A stretch of DNA of 64,000 nt from Arthrobacter stackebrandtii (GTDB lineage: Bacteria > Actinomycetota > Actinomycetes > Actinomycetales > Micrococcaceae), in the NCBI RefSeq assembly GCF_017876675.1, contig NZ_JAGIOI010000001.1, positions 744,001-808,000 of the forward strand. The letters run 5' to 3'. The notes beneath the pieces were generated by a model, which saw nothing but the letters and a program-made list of their open reading frames with translations, had not been told where the DNA came from and searched no databases. Shown one piece after another: positions 54,944-64,000 of the stretch (its first letter is position 1; every line of letters starts with the position of its first letter). Made by a program: the position numbers and the translations under genes.

Positions 54944-55402
54944 ATGGGCATCAGGGACGACGCCGTTGAAATCCGCGCCCAGGGCTGGCGGACCCTTGCG
55001 GCGCTGCACGGCCTGATTGAATCCAGCATGGAGAAGGCACTGCAGGGCGCTGCGAAGCTGTCGGTGGTTGAGTACACGGTGCTGGACGCCCTGGCCCGCC
55101 AGGATGGCTGGCACATGCGCATGCAACAGCTGGGCCGGGCCACGGCCCTGAGCCCCAGCGCCACCACGCGCCTGGTGACCCGCCTTGAAGACCGCGGCCT
55201 GCTCACGCGGATCCTGTGCGCCGACGACCGCCGCGGCATCTACACTGAGCTGACGGCGGCGGGCTCGGAACTGCTGGCGGCGGCACGGCCGGTCCACGAC
55301 GAGGCGCTCGAGTGTGCGCTGGCCGAGGCCGCAGCGCTGCCGGAGCTGGCCCCGCTCGTGGAAGCACTCCCCCAGCTTCACGCCAAAGCGGCTGCCGGCT
55401 GA
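54944..55402 (+). CDS. MarR-family regulator
   Basis: 152 residues from MGIRDDAVEIRAQGWRTLAALHGLIE. Winged HTH: LSVVEYTVLDALARQDGWHMRMQQLGRATALSPSATTRLVTRLEDRGLLTRILCADDRRGIYTELTAAGSELL. The ATG is preceded by GAAGGGAA. Divergent from the MFS-AKR operon, which suggests control of efflux and detoxification of a small aromatic or quinone-like ligand. Confidence 0.92.
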   Translation: MGIRDDAVEIRAQGWRTLAALHGLIESSMEKALQGAAKLSVVEYTVLDALARQDGWHMRMQQLGRATALSPSATTRLVTRLEDRGLLTRILCADDRRGIYTELTAAGSELLAAARPVHDEALECALAEAAALPELAPLVEALPQLHAKAAAG

Positions 55403-55456
55403 CCCGGTTCGCCGCAGCCCATTGCCTGCGCGACCTCCCGGTGCTTGGATTGGTGC

Positions 55457-56827
55457 ATGACGCGCGGAGTGCAGGCGGACTACCTCGTGGTCGGGGCCGG
55501 CGCCGCGGGCATGGCGTTCACCGATGCACTGATTGACCACTCCACGGCCCGCGTAGCCATGGTGGACCGCCGGCAATGGGCCGGTGGACATTGGCTTGAC
55601 GACTACCCCTTCGTCCGACTCCATCAGGCATCATCCTTCTACGGGGTCGCCTCGACCCTGCTGGGCGGAGGCCGGACGCAGCAGCACGGTCCCGAGGCAA
55701 AACTGCACGAGCGGGCGGATGTCACCGAGATCTGCGCCTACTACAGCCACGTCCTTGGCAACCACATGCTGGCATCCGGACGGGTGGAATTCTTCGGCGG
55801 TTGCGAATACATCGCCAACAGGCGTTTTGCCTCCCGCATTTCCGGGGAACATTTTGAGGTTCCCCGGGAGTGCCGGATTGTCGATGCCAGGTACCTCTCC
55901 CCCACCATTCCCGCAGACACCCCTCCACCATTCAAGGTCGCAGCCGGCGCGCAGGTCATTCCGGTCAACGGCCTGGCACGCATGGAAGAAGCCCCGGGCC
56001 AATATGTGATTGTTGGTTCGGGCAAGACAGCCACCGATGCCTGCATTTGGCTCCTGGCCAACGGCGTCGACCCCGGAAGCATCTGCTGGGTCAGGCCGCG
56101 CGAACCCTGGATGCTCAACCGGGCAAGGGTCCAGCCCGATCCCGCAATATTTCTCGGAATGGCCGCCGACGTCATGGAATGCGCTGCATCGTCAACGTCG
56201 CCTGAAGAGCTTTTTCTTGCTCTGGAGGATGCCGGCATCATGATTCGCATCGACCGTTCGCTCATGCCCACCATGGCTAAGGCACCCACCCTGGCCATGT
56301 GGGAGCTCGAGCAGCTGCGCAGCATCGAGCACGTGGTGAGGCTGGGCCATGTCCGCCGGGTGGACCCTGGCCGCATGACGCTTGAGGACGGGACCGCGAG
56401 GATTGCCAGGGACGCCGTCATTGTCCACTGCGCCGCGTCCGGCCTGAGGAACCCGCCCACCATCCCCATTTGGGGAAGCCAGGAAATCACGCTTCAGCCG
56501 ATCCGGGCCGGGTTCCCCTGCTTTGGGGCCGCCCTGGCGGGGTATGTGGAGGCCACCCGGGGCGGCGACGGGGAAAAGAACCGGCTGTGCCCGGCAACTC
56601 CGTACCCGAACGACCTTGCCGGCTGGGCCCTTATGAACCTGCTCGGCACGCGGGCGGCCATGTCATTCAACGCGGAACCCGACATCAGGCAGTGGGCCGA
56701 CGGCGTTGCCCTCAACCCGGCTGCCCTGCCGCCGGAGCAGGAACGCAGCCCACAGCTGCAAGAGGTCCTCGCCCGGCTCAGTGCAGCAGTTCCCCGGGGG
56801 CTGGAAGCACTCGCCCGGCTCAGCTGA
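55457..56827 (+). CDS. FAD/NAD(P)-dependent oxidoreductase
   Basis: 456 residues. N-terminal FAD-binding Rossmann motif VVGAGAAGMAFTDAL (GxGxxG) and a second dinucleotide-binding segment IVGSGKTATDACIWLL (about 190), the two-fold arrangement of flavin monooxygenase-like and lysine/ornithine-hydroxylase-like enzymes. It has DDYPFVRLHQASSFYGV near the N-terminus. Substrate unknown. It starts 54 bp after the MarR stop on the same strand and could be in the same transcript. No clear ribosome site; ATG 55457 is preferred. Confidence 0.8.
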   Translation: MTRGVQADYLVVGAGAAGMAFTDALIDHSTARVAMVDRRQWAGGHWLDDYPFVRLHQASSFYGVASTLLGGGRTQQHGPEAKLHERADVTEICAYYSHVLGNHMLASGRVEFFGGCEYIANRRFASRISGEHFEVPRECRIVDARYLSPTIPADTPPPFKVAAGAQVIPVNGLARMEEAPGQYVIVGSGKTATDACIWLLANGVDPGSICWVRPREPWMLNRARVQPDPAIFLGMAADVMECAASSTSPEELFLALEDAGIMIRIDRSLMPTMAKAPTLAMWELEQLRSIEHVVRLGHVRRVDPGRMTLEDGTARIARDAVIVHCAASGLRNPPTIPIWGSQEITLQPIRAGFPCFGAALAGYVEATRGGDGEKNRLCPATPYPNDLAGWALMNLLGTRAAMSFNAEPDIRQWADGVALNPAALPPEQERSPQLQEVLARLSAAVPRGLEALARLS

Positions 56828-56915
56828 GCCCGGCTGGCGAACTCAGCCAAGCACAGTGGCAGGAAGGCAAACGGCGCAAGGCGACTGCCGCCGTCGTACT
56901 TTTCAAGCCGCGGGG

Positions 56916-56964
56916 AAACAAAAAGCGCGGCCGCCCACCGGAAAACCAGTGGAGCGGCCGCGCC
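56916..56964 (-). terminator. Rho-independent terminator of sucCD
   Basis: On the minus strand, a GC-rich stem (GCGCGGCCGC with GCGGCCGCGC, extended by CCAC/GTGG) is followed by TTTTTGTTT. It lies 16 bp after the sucD stop. Confidence 0.88.
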
Positions 56965-56979
56965 TGAAGCGAGAAGAAC

Positions 56980-57882
56980 TTACAGTGCTGCGTAAACTTC
57001 GCGCAGCAGTGTTGCAGTCTCGGACGGCGTCTTGCCGACCTTCACGCCTGCAGCCTCGAGGGCTTCCTTCTTGGCCTGGGCCGTGCCCGCGGAGCCGGAG
57101 ACGATGGCGCCGGCGTGGCCCATGGTCTTGCCCTCGGGAGCGGTGAAGCCTGCAACGTAGCCAACAACCGGCTTGGTGACGTTGGCCTTGATGTACTCGG
57201 CTGCGCGCTCTTCAGCGTCGCCGCCAATTTCACCGATCATGACGATGGCCTTGGTCTCGGGGTCCGCCTCGAACGCAGCCAGGGCGTCGATGTGGGTGGT
57301 GCCGATGACAGGGTCGCCGCCGATGCCGATCGCGGTGGAGAAGCCCAGGTCGCGCAGTTCGTACATCATCTGGTACGTCAGGGTGCCTGACTTGGAGACG
57401 AGGCCGATCGGGCCCTTCTGCGTGATGTTGGCGGGGGTGATGCCAACCAGTGCTTCGCCGGGGGTGATGATGCCGGGGCAGTTCGGGCCGATGATGCGGG
57501 TGACCTGCTTGCCGTCTGCGTCAACCTTGGACTGTGCCAGTGCCCAGAACCCAGCGGAGTCCTGAACCGGCACGCCTTCGGTGATGACAACAACCAGCGG
57601 AACCTCGGCCTCAATGGCCTCAACCACTGCGTCCTTGGTGAATGCCGGGGGGACGAAGACGATGGAGACGTCTGCGCCCGTCTCGGCAACAGCCTGTGCA
57701 ACGGTGCCGTAGACGGGCAGCTCAACATCGCCGTGGACAACCGTGGTGCCGGCCTTGCGTGCGTTCACGCCGCCGACAACCTGGGTGCCGGCCTTGAGCA
57801 TGAGGGCGGTGTGCTTGGTGCCTTCGCCGCCGGTGATGCCCTGAACGATGACCTTGGAATCTTTGTTCAAGAAGATAGACAT
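56980..57882 (-). CDS. sucD: Succinyl-CoA synthetase, alpha subunit
   Basis: 300 residues. CoA-binding domain first ([42 protein letters not shown]), then the ligase domain with the phosphohistidine H256 in [14 protein letters not shown]. Substrate-level phosphorylation step of the TCA cycle, with sucC 14 bp upstream. AGAAACTTATGTC-type start with weak ribosome site. Confidence 0.97.
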   Translation of the reverse strand: MSIFLNKDSKVIVQGITGGEGTKHTALMLKAGTQVVGGVNARKAGTTVVHGDVELPVYGTVAQAVAETGADVSIVFVPPAFTKDAVVEAIEAEVPLVVVITEGVPVQDSAGFWALAQSKVDADGKQVTRIIGPNCPGIITPGEALVGITPANITQKGPIGLVSKSGTLTYQMMYELRDLGFSTAIGIGGDPVIGTTHIDALAAFEADPETKAIVMIGEIGGDAEERAAEYIKANVTKPVVGYVAGFTAPEGKTMGHAGAIVSGSAGTAQAKKEALEAAGVKVGKTPSETATLLREVYAAL

Positions 57883-57896
57883 AAGTTTCTAAACCT

Positions 57897-59066
57897 CTAC
57901 TTTGCAGCGTGGGCGAGTTCGGCAGCCTTGTCGGCGCCCTCGTCCATCGTGGCGGCCAGGGTGACCAACGGGTGGTTGGCGTCGTTGAGAATGCGGCGGC
58001 CTTCTTCAACATTGTTGCCGTCCAGGCGGACAACCAGCGGCTTGTTGGCGGCTGAGCCGAGCTCGGCCAGTGCGCCAACGATGCCCTTGGCAACAGCGTC
58101 ACAGGCGGTGATGCCGCCGAAGACGTTCACGAACACGCTCTTGACCTGGGGGTCGTTGAGGATGACGTCCAGGCCGGCGGCCATGACCTCGGCGGATGCT
58201 CCACCGCCAATGTCCAGGAAGTTGGCGGGCTTGACGCCGCCATGGTTTTCGCCTGCGTAGGCAACAACATCCAGCGTGGACATGACCAGGCCGGCACCGT
58301 TGCCGATGACACCGACTTCGCCGTCGAGCTTGACGTAGTTCAGGTCAGCAGCCTTGGCCTTGGCTTCCAGCGGGTCGGCAGCAGCGGCGTCTTCCAACGC
58401 GGCGTGGTGCGGGTTGCGGAAGTCGGCGTTCTCATCGATGGAGACCTTGCCGTCCAGGGCGACAATGTCGCCGGCGCCGGTGCGGACCAGCGGGTTGACC
58501 TCAACCAGGGTTGCGTCTTCCTTCTTGAAGACGTCCCACAGCTTGATGATGGTTGCAGCGACCTTCGGGGCCAGCTCGGCGCTGAAGCCTGCAGCGGCGA
58601 CGATTTCGTCTGCCTTGGCTGCGTCGATGCCAACGGCCGGGTCAACGGCGATGCGTGCCAGGGCCTCGGGGCGCTCAACGGCCAGCTCTTCAATTTCCAT
58701 GCCGCCTTCAACCGAGCACATGGCCAGGTAGTTGCGGTTTGCGCGGTCCAGCAGCACGGAGAAGTAGAACTCCTCGGCGATGTCGGCACCCTGGGCGATC
58801 ATGACCGTGTTGACGGTGTGGCCCTTGATGTCCATGCCCAGGATGTCGGAGGCGTACTGGAACGCTTCGTCAGCGTTCTTGGCTACCTTGACGCCGCCGG
58901 CCTTGCCGCGGCCACCGACCTTTACCTGAGCCTTGACGACGGTGACGCCGCCAATCTTCTCGGCTGCTGCCTTTGCTTCTTCAGGGGTGTGCGCCACGAT
59001 GCCGGCCAACACGGGAACGCCGTGAGCCTCAAACATGTCGCGCGCCTGGTATTCAAACAGGTCCAC
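57897..59066 (-). CDS. sucC: Succinyl-CoA synthetase, beta subunit
   Basis: 389 residues. ATP-grasp domain with [25 protein letters not shown] and the CoA-binding C-terminal region [20 protein letters not shown] at 59066 begins [22 protein letters not shown], the usual N-terminus, with AAGGACA upstream; the frame opens further to 59123 but this part is not like SucC. Confidence 0.97.
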   Translation of the reverse strand: MDLFEYQARDMFEAHGVPVLAGIVAHTPEEAKAAAEKIGGVTVVKAQVKVGGRGKAGGVKVAKNADEAFQYASDILGMDIKGHTVNTVMIAQGADIAEEFYFSVLLDRANRNYLAMCSVEGGMEIEELAVERPEALARIAVDPAVGIDAAKADEIVAAAGFSAELAPKVAATIIKLWDVFKKEDATLVEVNPLVRTGAGDIVALDGKVSIDENADFRNPHHAALEDAAAADPLEAKAKAADLNYVKLDGEVGVIGNGAGLVMSTLDVVAYAGENHGGVKPANFLDIGGGASAEVMAAGLDVILNDPQVKSVFVNVFGGITACDAVAKGIVGALAELGSAANKPLVVRLDGNNVEEGRRILNDANHPLVTLAATMDEGADKAAELAHAAK

Positions 59067-59552
59067 GGGTTTGTGTCCTTCTACGTCGAAGTAGTGATCT
59101 TGAGGGGCGTTGACCCCTTCCACACATTACCGTCTCACAGCTAAAGCACATATTTGGCCATTGCACCACAGTCACAACCGGTTATTCGCCTCACACTCTG
59201 CCCCTTTAGGCGCACGACGGCGTGACCTTCCTTGCATTTTCGGCACGCCTTGGGTGGGGCCTCGCCCCATGCGCACCCCGGCAGCCTGGCGCATGCCGGC
59301 ACGCCGCCGCCCACCCGCGGAAGCCCGCGACCTTGCATATGCGCTTCACCGGGTGCCAGCGATGCGCATCTGTTCGAGTGGCGCAAGTTAGCATCCTTCG
59401 CAGGCGCATGCGCAAAGTCGACCGTGGACATGCGCCACCCACGGTATGGGAAATGCGCATGCCCACGGTCGGCCTGAGATTGCCACGGACATGCGCCGCC
59501 CAGTCCTTGAACTCGGCGCATGCCCCAGGCTCGGTGCGGTACCGGACCTATG
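59067..59552. other. 486-bp intergenic region before sucC
   Basis: Upstream of sucC and downstream of the surface-protein stop. No gene is supported. The right half has repeated CATGCGC words; GGACATGCGCC occurs at 59426-59436 and 59487-59497, next to CCCACGGT in both orientations. Similar words occur at 4560-4690. The sucC promoter should be within about 59070-59200. Confidence 0.5.
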
Positions 59553-62500
59553 TCAGTGGTTGGCGCGGCGCCGGGCAACTGACAGGACCACGAGACCTCC
59601 CAGGACGGCGATGCCTCCGAGCCCCAGCAGCCACATGGTGCCGACTGCGCCCGTCCGGGGCAGCCCTGCCTTGGCGGCTGGACTGGTTGTTGCCGTGGTG
59701 GCCGGCACCGAACTTGCCGTTTGCGTCGGGGAGGACGTTACCGTCTCCGTGGGGGTTTGCGTCGGGGCCGGTGATTCCGTGGGGGTTTCTGTCGGGGCCG
59801 GCGATTCCGTCGGGGTTTCCGTCGGGGCCGGTGATTCCGTCGGCGTTTCCGTCGGGGCCGGGGCAGCCGGGGCGACCACCAGGTTCAGCGACGTCGTGGC
59901 CCTGGATCCCTGTGCGTCGGTCACGGAGACGTCAAAGCTGGCACTGCCGTCGGTTTCCGGAGTTCCGGTCAACAGCCCGCTGGAGCTGAGCGAAAGTCCC
60001 CGCGGCAATTCTGAACCCGCCGCGAGGCTGAAGGTGTAGGGGCCGGTGCCGCCGCTGGCCTCGAGCTGCGAGGAGTAGGCCTTGCCCACCTGCCCTCCGG
60101 GCAGCCCGCCGTCAAACGACAGCACCGCCGACTGGACGTCGACCGTGTAGCTCTGGCTGGCCGTGACAGGTTCCACTGCCGCGAACAGGTCAGGGGCTGG
60201 GGCAGCCCCGGCAGCCCGGAACAGGGCAGGCCCGGTGGGACCGGTGGGACCAAAAACGCCGACCCCGGCGTCGCTGGTGGTGAGTGTGAAGCTGACGCTG
60301 CCCACCGCCGTCGGGGTTCCGGAAATCACGCCGGTGCCGCCGTCAAGGGTGAGCCCGGTGGGCAACTGACCGGCCGTGACTGCGAAGCTGAACGGCCCGA
60401 CACCACCGGCCGGAGTCAGTTGCGCCGAATACGGTGTTCCGGCGGTGGGGACGGGAAGTTCAACCGGACCGAGAACCAGTGGCGCGGGCGCCACAAGCAG
60501 CGTGTAGCTCGTGGTTCCGGGGAAGCCGTCCGCATCGCTTGCCGTGACGGTGAAGGTGGAGCTGCCGTGGACGGTTGGCGTTCCGGTCAGCAGGCCGTCG
60601 GCGGAGAGTTCCATGCCGTCCGGAAGGGTCCCGGAGGTGACGGCAAATGTATACGGTGCGGTCCCGCCGTCGGCGCTCAGCTGCTGCTCATAGGCTGCGG
60701 CAACGGTGGCGTCAGGAATGGCTGCCGGGGCGATGCCGATGTTGGGCGCCACGGTGAGCTGTCCTGTGACGTTGCTGGAGGAGCCGTAGGCGTCGGTCAC
60801 GGTCAGCAGGAGGTCAAAGGTGCCGGCCTCGTCCGGGGTGCCCGTGATCAAGCCGTTGCCGTCGAGCGACAGCCCGGTGGGCAACGTGGCGCCGGACTGC
60901 AAGGCAAAGATGTAGGGCCCGGTGCCGCCGGATCCGGCCAGCGCACCGGTGTAGGCGTCGCCAACATGGGCCTGCGGCAGCGTGCCGCCCAGCTCGAGCG
61001 GAACCGCCGGCACCACCAGGGTGTATTCCTGGCTGGCTGTTCCGTGGAACGCATCGACAGCGGAGTCAGCCACACCAACCGTGAACGTGTACCTGCCGAC
61101 GGCTGTCGGTGTTCCGGAGATCAGGCCGCTGGCCGTGTCAAGGGACAGGCCCGGCGGCAGTTTGTCTGCCGGCACACTCCATGCATAGGGAGCAACACCG
61201 CCGGCGGCGGCCAGTTGCGCCGAATACGGTGTTCCGGCGGTGGGGACGGGAAGTTCAACCGGGCCAAGAACCAATGGCGCCGGCGCCACAAGCAGCGTGT
61301 AGCTCGTGGTTCCGGGGAAGCCGTCTGCGTCGCTTGCCGTGACGGTGAAGGCCGAGCTGCCGTGGACGGTTGGCGTTCCGGTCAGCAGGCCGTCGGCGGA
61401 GAGTTCCACGCCGCCTGGAAGGGTCCCGGCGGTGACGGCATATGTATATGGTGCGGTCCCGCCGTCGGCGCTCAGCTGCTGCTCATACGCGGCACCGGCA
61501 ATGCCGTCCGGAAGTGCGATTGGGGAAATGCCGATGCTGGGCGCCACGGTCAGGTGCCCGGTGACATTGCTGGATGAGCCGTAGGCGTCGTTCAGGGTCA
61601 GCAGGAGGTCGAAGGTGGCAGCTGCTTCCGGGGTTCCGGTGATCAGGCCGTCGCCGTCAAGCGACAGCCCGGCGGGCATGGTGGCAGCGGGCTGCAAGGC
61701 AAAGGTGTAGGGGCCGGTGCTGCCGGATCCCGTCAGGGCGCCGGTATAGGCTTCGCCCTGGTGGGCCTGTGGCAGGGTGCCGCTTAGTTCCAGTGGAACA
61801 GACGGGACCGCCACGGTGTATTTCTGGCTGGCCATGCCCTGGAAGGGTTCGTCTCCGGCGTCGTTGACGGTGGCCGTGAACGTGTAGCTGCCGACCGCCG
61901 TCGGGGTTCCGGACAGCGCTCCCGTGGCGGAATTAAGTTCGAGCCCCGTTGGCAGGGATCCTGCGGAGACCGACCAGGTGTAGGCAGGAATTCCGCCGGC
62001 GGCGTTCAGCTGCCCTGTGTAGGCCGCGCCCGCGGTGGGCACCGGCAGGGTGGCCGGCAGGATGGTGAGCGGAACAGGCACGGTCCGGAGCGTGAATTCC
62101 TTCGCACCGGTAAAGCCGTTGGTGTCGGTGGCCGTGACGGTGAACGTGGAAGAGCCGTGGGCCGTCGGGGTTCCGGAGATCATACCGCCGGTGCTGAGCT
62201 GGAGCCCGGCGGGCAGGCTGCCTATGGAAACCGCGAAGGTATGGGGCGCCGCGCCGCCGCTTGCCGCCAGCTGGCTCGTGTAGCCCACGCCGGCGGTGGC
62301 GTCAGGCAGCGAGGGCGTGGTGAGAACAATGGCGGGCGGGGCTATGGAAAGGACGTAATTGGCAGCGCCTGTGCGTTGCACGGTCGGGCTGCTGTCCTGT
62401 GCCATGACAGTGATGGGGAAGGTGCCCGCCTCCGTGGGTGTACCTGATAGGACGCCGTCGGAGGACAGCGTCATGCCGGCCGGAAGTGTGCCGGATGGGA

Positions 62501-63680
62501 GGGAGTACGTGTAGGGCGCCGTGCCCCCGGACGCAAACAGTGCCTGCTGGTAGTCCACATAGGCGGTGCCGGCCGGCAGCGAAGCCAGGGAGATGGTCAG
62601 CGAGGGCGCGTCGCCGATGGTTCCGGAGTAGTACCGCGCGCTGCTGAACGGGGCGCTCTGGCCGGTGCTGGAATCCGTGGCCGTGATGTCGATGTTATAT
62701 GGGCCGGGGGTGGTGGGCGTTCCTTCAAGCAGCCCGGCAGAGGTCAGCGTCAGTCCGGGCGGCAAGCCCGGCGATGAGAAGGAGTAGGGTGCGGTGCCGC
62801 CGCGGCCGGTTATTTGCACGGAATAGGGCGTTCCGGCCCGCATCAGCGGCAACGTGCTCGGGGCAATGCCCACGGAGGGCGCGGCGAATACCACCGAGTA
62901 GATCGGTGACGCGGCTGTTGCGCCGGCGCTGTCTGCCACCTGGATGCCAAAGCCGGACGTGCCTGCCTGGGTGGGTGTGCCGGAGATGACGCCGGTTGAC
63001 GTATTGAGGGACAGCCCCGGGGGCAGGGGGCCAGCCAACATGTCGAAGGTGTAGGGCGGGGTGCCGCCGGTGACTGCCACCGTGCCGCTGTAGGCGGTCC
63101 CCACGGTGCCGTCGGGCAGATTCTGGGTGGTCATGCTCAGTGGAGCCGGTGCCGCCGGCACCGGCTCCAGCGCAACTGTGCCCTGGCTGGAGGTGATGGA
63201 TACGCCGGCCGCGACGCCGTCACCCGGGGCGTCGCTTGCCAAAACCAGGTACCAGGGCGTCACAGGCAGCCCCACCACACCGGCATTAGAGTAGCCAAAC
63301 GTGGTGTTCTTGGCTGCACCGCCGGGTTGGTTCCACCCGGTGATGTAGCAGTTGACCCCGGGGTTGTCCGGCAGGAAGGCTCCCTGATAGATCATGGCCG
63401 TGGTGGTGGCGGAGCTCTCAATGTTCAGCGAGAAGTCCACCTGGCCGGTGCCGCCGCTATAGTCGAAGGGGATTTTCACCACGGTGTAGTGGGCCATGGT
63501 TCCTGACGGCGTGCACGTGCCTGGGTTCAGGCGCAGCGCCGTGGGGGATGCCGAGGTGATCGACACTGTGATATCAGTGGCCGCCTGCGCGCGGGGCAGC
63601 ACCGCCCCCACGGAGGCCAGGCTGAGCACGAGAGCCAGCAAGAGGCCCATGACAAATATGGCGCGAAGGCGTGAAACCAT
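59553..63680 (-). CDS. LPXTG-anchored surface protein with many Ig-like repeats
   Basis: 1375 residues. A Sec signal (AIFVMGLLLALVLSLASVGAVL, cleavage near 33) precedes about 12 repeated Ig/cadherin-like modules of 85-95 residues with the motif GG-APYTF-LPxGLSL-GLLTGTPT-GSFTVTVTDA (He_PIG-like). A Pro/Thr/Ser/Glu stalk with PTETPTESPA repeats (about 1280-1330) leads to the sorting signal LPRTG (1340-1344), a hydrophobic helix and the tail ARRRANH. It is presumably cell-wall anchored by sortase and may mediate adhesion or binding; no sortase gene is in the window. Confidence 0.9.
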   Translation of the reverse strand: MVSRLRAIFVMGLLLALVLSLASVGAVLPRAQAATDITVSITSASPTALRLNPGTCTPSGTMAHYTVVKIPFDYSGGTGQVDFSLNIESSATTTAMIYQGAFLPDNPGVNCYITGWNQPGGAAKNTTFGYSNAGVVGLPVTPWYLVLASDAPGDGVAAGVSITSSQGTVALEPVPAAPAPLSMTTQNLPDGTVGTAYSGTVAVTGGTPPYTFDMLAGPLPPGLSLNTSTGVISGTPTQAGTSGFGIQVADSAGATAASPIYSVVFAAPSVGIAPSTLPLMRAGTPYSVQITGRGGTAPYSFSSPGLPPGLTLTSAGLLEGTPTTPGPYNIDITATDSSTGQSAPFSSARYYSGTIGDAPSLTISLASLPAGTAYVDYQQALFASGGTAPYTYSLPSGTLPAGMTLSSDGVLSGTPTEAGTFPITVMAQDSSPTVQRTGAANYVLSIAPPAIVLTTPSLPDATAGVGYTSQLAASGGAAPHTFAVSIGSLPAGLQLSTGGMISGTPTAHGSSTFTVTATDTNGFTGAKEFTLRTVPVPLTILPATLPVPTAGAAYTGQLNAAGGIPAYTWSVSAGSLPTGLELNSATGALSGTPTAVGSYTFTATVNDAGDEPFQGMASQKYTVAVPSVPLELSGTLPQAHQGEAYTGALTGSGSTGPYTFALQPAATMPAGLSLDGDGLITGTPEAAATFDLLLTLNDAYGSSSNVTGHLTVAPSIGISPIALPDGIAGAAYEQQLSADGGTAPYTYAVTAGTLPGGVELSADGLLTGTPTVHGSSAFTVTASDADGFPGTTSYTLLVAPAPLVLGPVELPVPTAGTPYSAQLAAAGGVAPYAWSVPADKLPPGLSLDTASGLISGTPTAVGRYTFTVGVADSAVDAFHGTASQEYTLVVPAVPLELGGTLPQAHVGDAYTGALAGSGGTGPYIFALQSGATLPTGLSLDGNGLITGTPDEAGTFDLLLTVTDAYGSSSNVTGQLTVAPNIGIAPAAIPDATVAAAYEQQLSADGGTAPYTFAVTSGTLPDGMELSADGLLTGTPTVHGSSTFTVTASDADGFPGTTSYTLLVAPAPLVLGPVELPVPTAGTPYSAQLTPAGGVGPFSFAVTAGQLPTGLTLDGGTGVISGTPTAVGSVSFTLTTSDAGVGVFGPTGPTGPALFRAAGAAPAPDLFAAVEPVTASQSYTVDVQSAVLSFDGGLPGGQVGKAYSSQLEASGGTGPYTFSLAAGSELPRGLSLSSSGLLTGTPETDGSASFDVSVTDAQGSRATTSLNLVVAPAAPAPTETPTESPAPTETPTESPAPTETPTESPAPTQTPTETVTSSPTQTASSVPATTATTSPAAKAGLPRTGAVGTMWLLGLGGIAVLGGLVVLSVARRRANH
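59761..59861. repeat. 30-bp tandem repeats in the stalk of the surface protein
   Basis: Three 30-bp units at 59761, 59791 and 59821 and a partial fourth encode ESPAPTETPT in series on the minus strand. Length variation here would change the stalk length. Confidence 0.85.
60420..62009. repeat. 795-bp higher-order repeat within the surface-protein gene
   Basis: The sequence from 60420 and from 61215 is highly similar with a constant offset of 795 bp (265 codons), for example TTGCGCCGAATACGGTG at both, CTGCTGCTCATA near 60687 and 61482, and GGGCGCCACGG at 60744 and 61539. Each unit holds three Ig-like modules; a more diverged third relative lies to the right of 62009. Confidence 0.85.
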
Positions 63681-63768
63681 GACATCCCCCAGTGAATTGG
63701 ATACGTATCGTCCAGACTATCCGGAAGCCAGGTAAAAGTCGTAAGTATTTTCTACGTATTTTTGACCG

Positions 63769-64000
63769 TTATTCTTCTTTCACCAGCGGCGCGTAGCGCA
63801 GCAGCAGCCGCTTCTCGCCGATTTCAAACTTCACCTTGGCCACGGACTTGTCCCCGGCACCGGTCACTTCCAGCACGGTGCCCGAGCCGAACATGGTGTG
63901 GTTGACCCGGTCGCCCACGCTGACGGAGACGACCTCCTTCTGCGGCTGCACCCTCCCGGCCGTGTTGCGCGTGGAAATGCTGGGCGGCAGCACGCCGGAA
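63769..64000 (-). CDS. pcrA: C-terminus of PcrA/UvrD-type helicase (cut by window edge)
   Basis: The last 77 residues of a helicase continuing past the window end: SISTRNTAG...VVSVSVGDRVNHTMFGSGTVLEVTGAGDKSVAKVKFEIGEKRLLLRYAPLVKEE. This Tudor-like C-terminal domain (GDRVxHxxFGxGxV) is diagnostic of Gram-positive PcrA, where it binds RNA polymerase and other partners. An internal GTG is not the start. Confidence 0.9.
   Translation of the reverse strand, partial: SGVLPPSISTRNTAGRVQPQKEVVSVSVGDRVNHTMFGSGTVLEVTGAGDKSVAKVKFEIGEKRLLLRYAPLVKEE

Noticed and set aside
59067-59552. Small open frames before sucC as possible proteins
   Set aside because: Products are His/Arg/Cys-rich and low in hydrophobic core residues, with no ribosome sites; treated as intergenic.
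59761-59861. 30-bp repeats considered as a CRISPR-like array
   Set aside because: They are in-frame coding repeats of the surface-protein stalk and directly adjacent.

Overview
The window is high-GC, gene-dense bacterial DNA with AAGGAG-type ribosome sites, many GTG starts and frequent 4-base start/stop overlaps. Gene content (GH2 beta-galactosidase, type I IPP isomerase, CE1759-like FMN reductase, maltokinase-cap protein, LPXTG surface protein, PcrA C-terminus beside sucCD) points to a chromosomal segment of an Arthrobacter-like actinobacterium (Micrococcaceae). This is judged from protein character, not from a database search. No rRNA, tRNA or CRISPR array was seen.

Left part (1-16 kb): a 5'-truncated S1-like/coiled-coil protein, idi, an SDR, an AbiEi-like antitoxin/nuclease protein, a secreted protein, a GH2 beta-galactosidase, a TetR regulator divergent from an alpha/beta hydrolase, an FMN reductase, a VanZ/RDD membrane protein, a lipoprotein, and a complete IS701-type insertion sequence with matching ends and a CTAG target duplication.

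Middle (16-45 kb): an L-asparagine operon (GntR regulator, asparaginase, aspartate ammonia-lyase, amino-acid permease) with a probable leaderless promoter; a DUF5107 protein; a TetR/membrane-protein pair with two palindromic operators; a convergent RelE-like toxin / XRE antitoxin-like pair; a PadR-DUF1048-ABC exporter operon whose ATPase is frameshifted in a six-C run; map; an HSP90-family ATPase followed by a 963-residue TPR-like protein; an agmatinase-family ureohydrolase overlapping a TPP-dependent decarboxylase, near an XRE-cupin regulator and a sodium:solute symporter, which together look like guanidino-compound or arginine catabolism.

Right part (45-64 kb): an IclR-controlled 2-oxoacid dehydrogenase set (E1 alpha, E1 beta, and a 77-residue free lipoyl protein without an E2 catalytic domain); a ferritin-VIT1 iron/manganese transporter with a small divergent membrane protein; a LOG-family protein; rhodanese; an AKR-MFS operon divergent from a MarR regulator with three repeated half-sites between them; an FAD oxidoreductase; sucCD; a 1375-residue LPXTG protein made of Ig-like repeats with a 795-bp higher-order duplication; and the C-terminus of a PcrA/UvrD helicase.

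Running through the window, mostly between convergent genes, are several families of long palindromic intergenic elements: a 67-bp element in two copies, a nested about 93-bp element in two copies, and single-copy hairpins of 40-66 bp. These are the structures least explained by the ordinary gene annotation.
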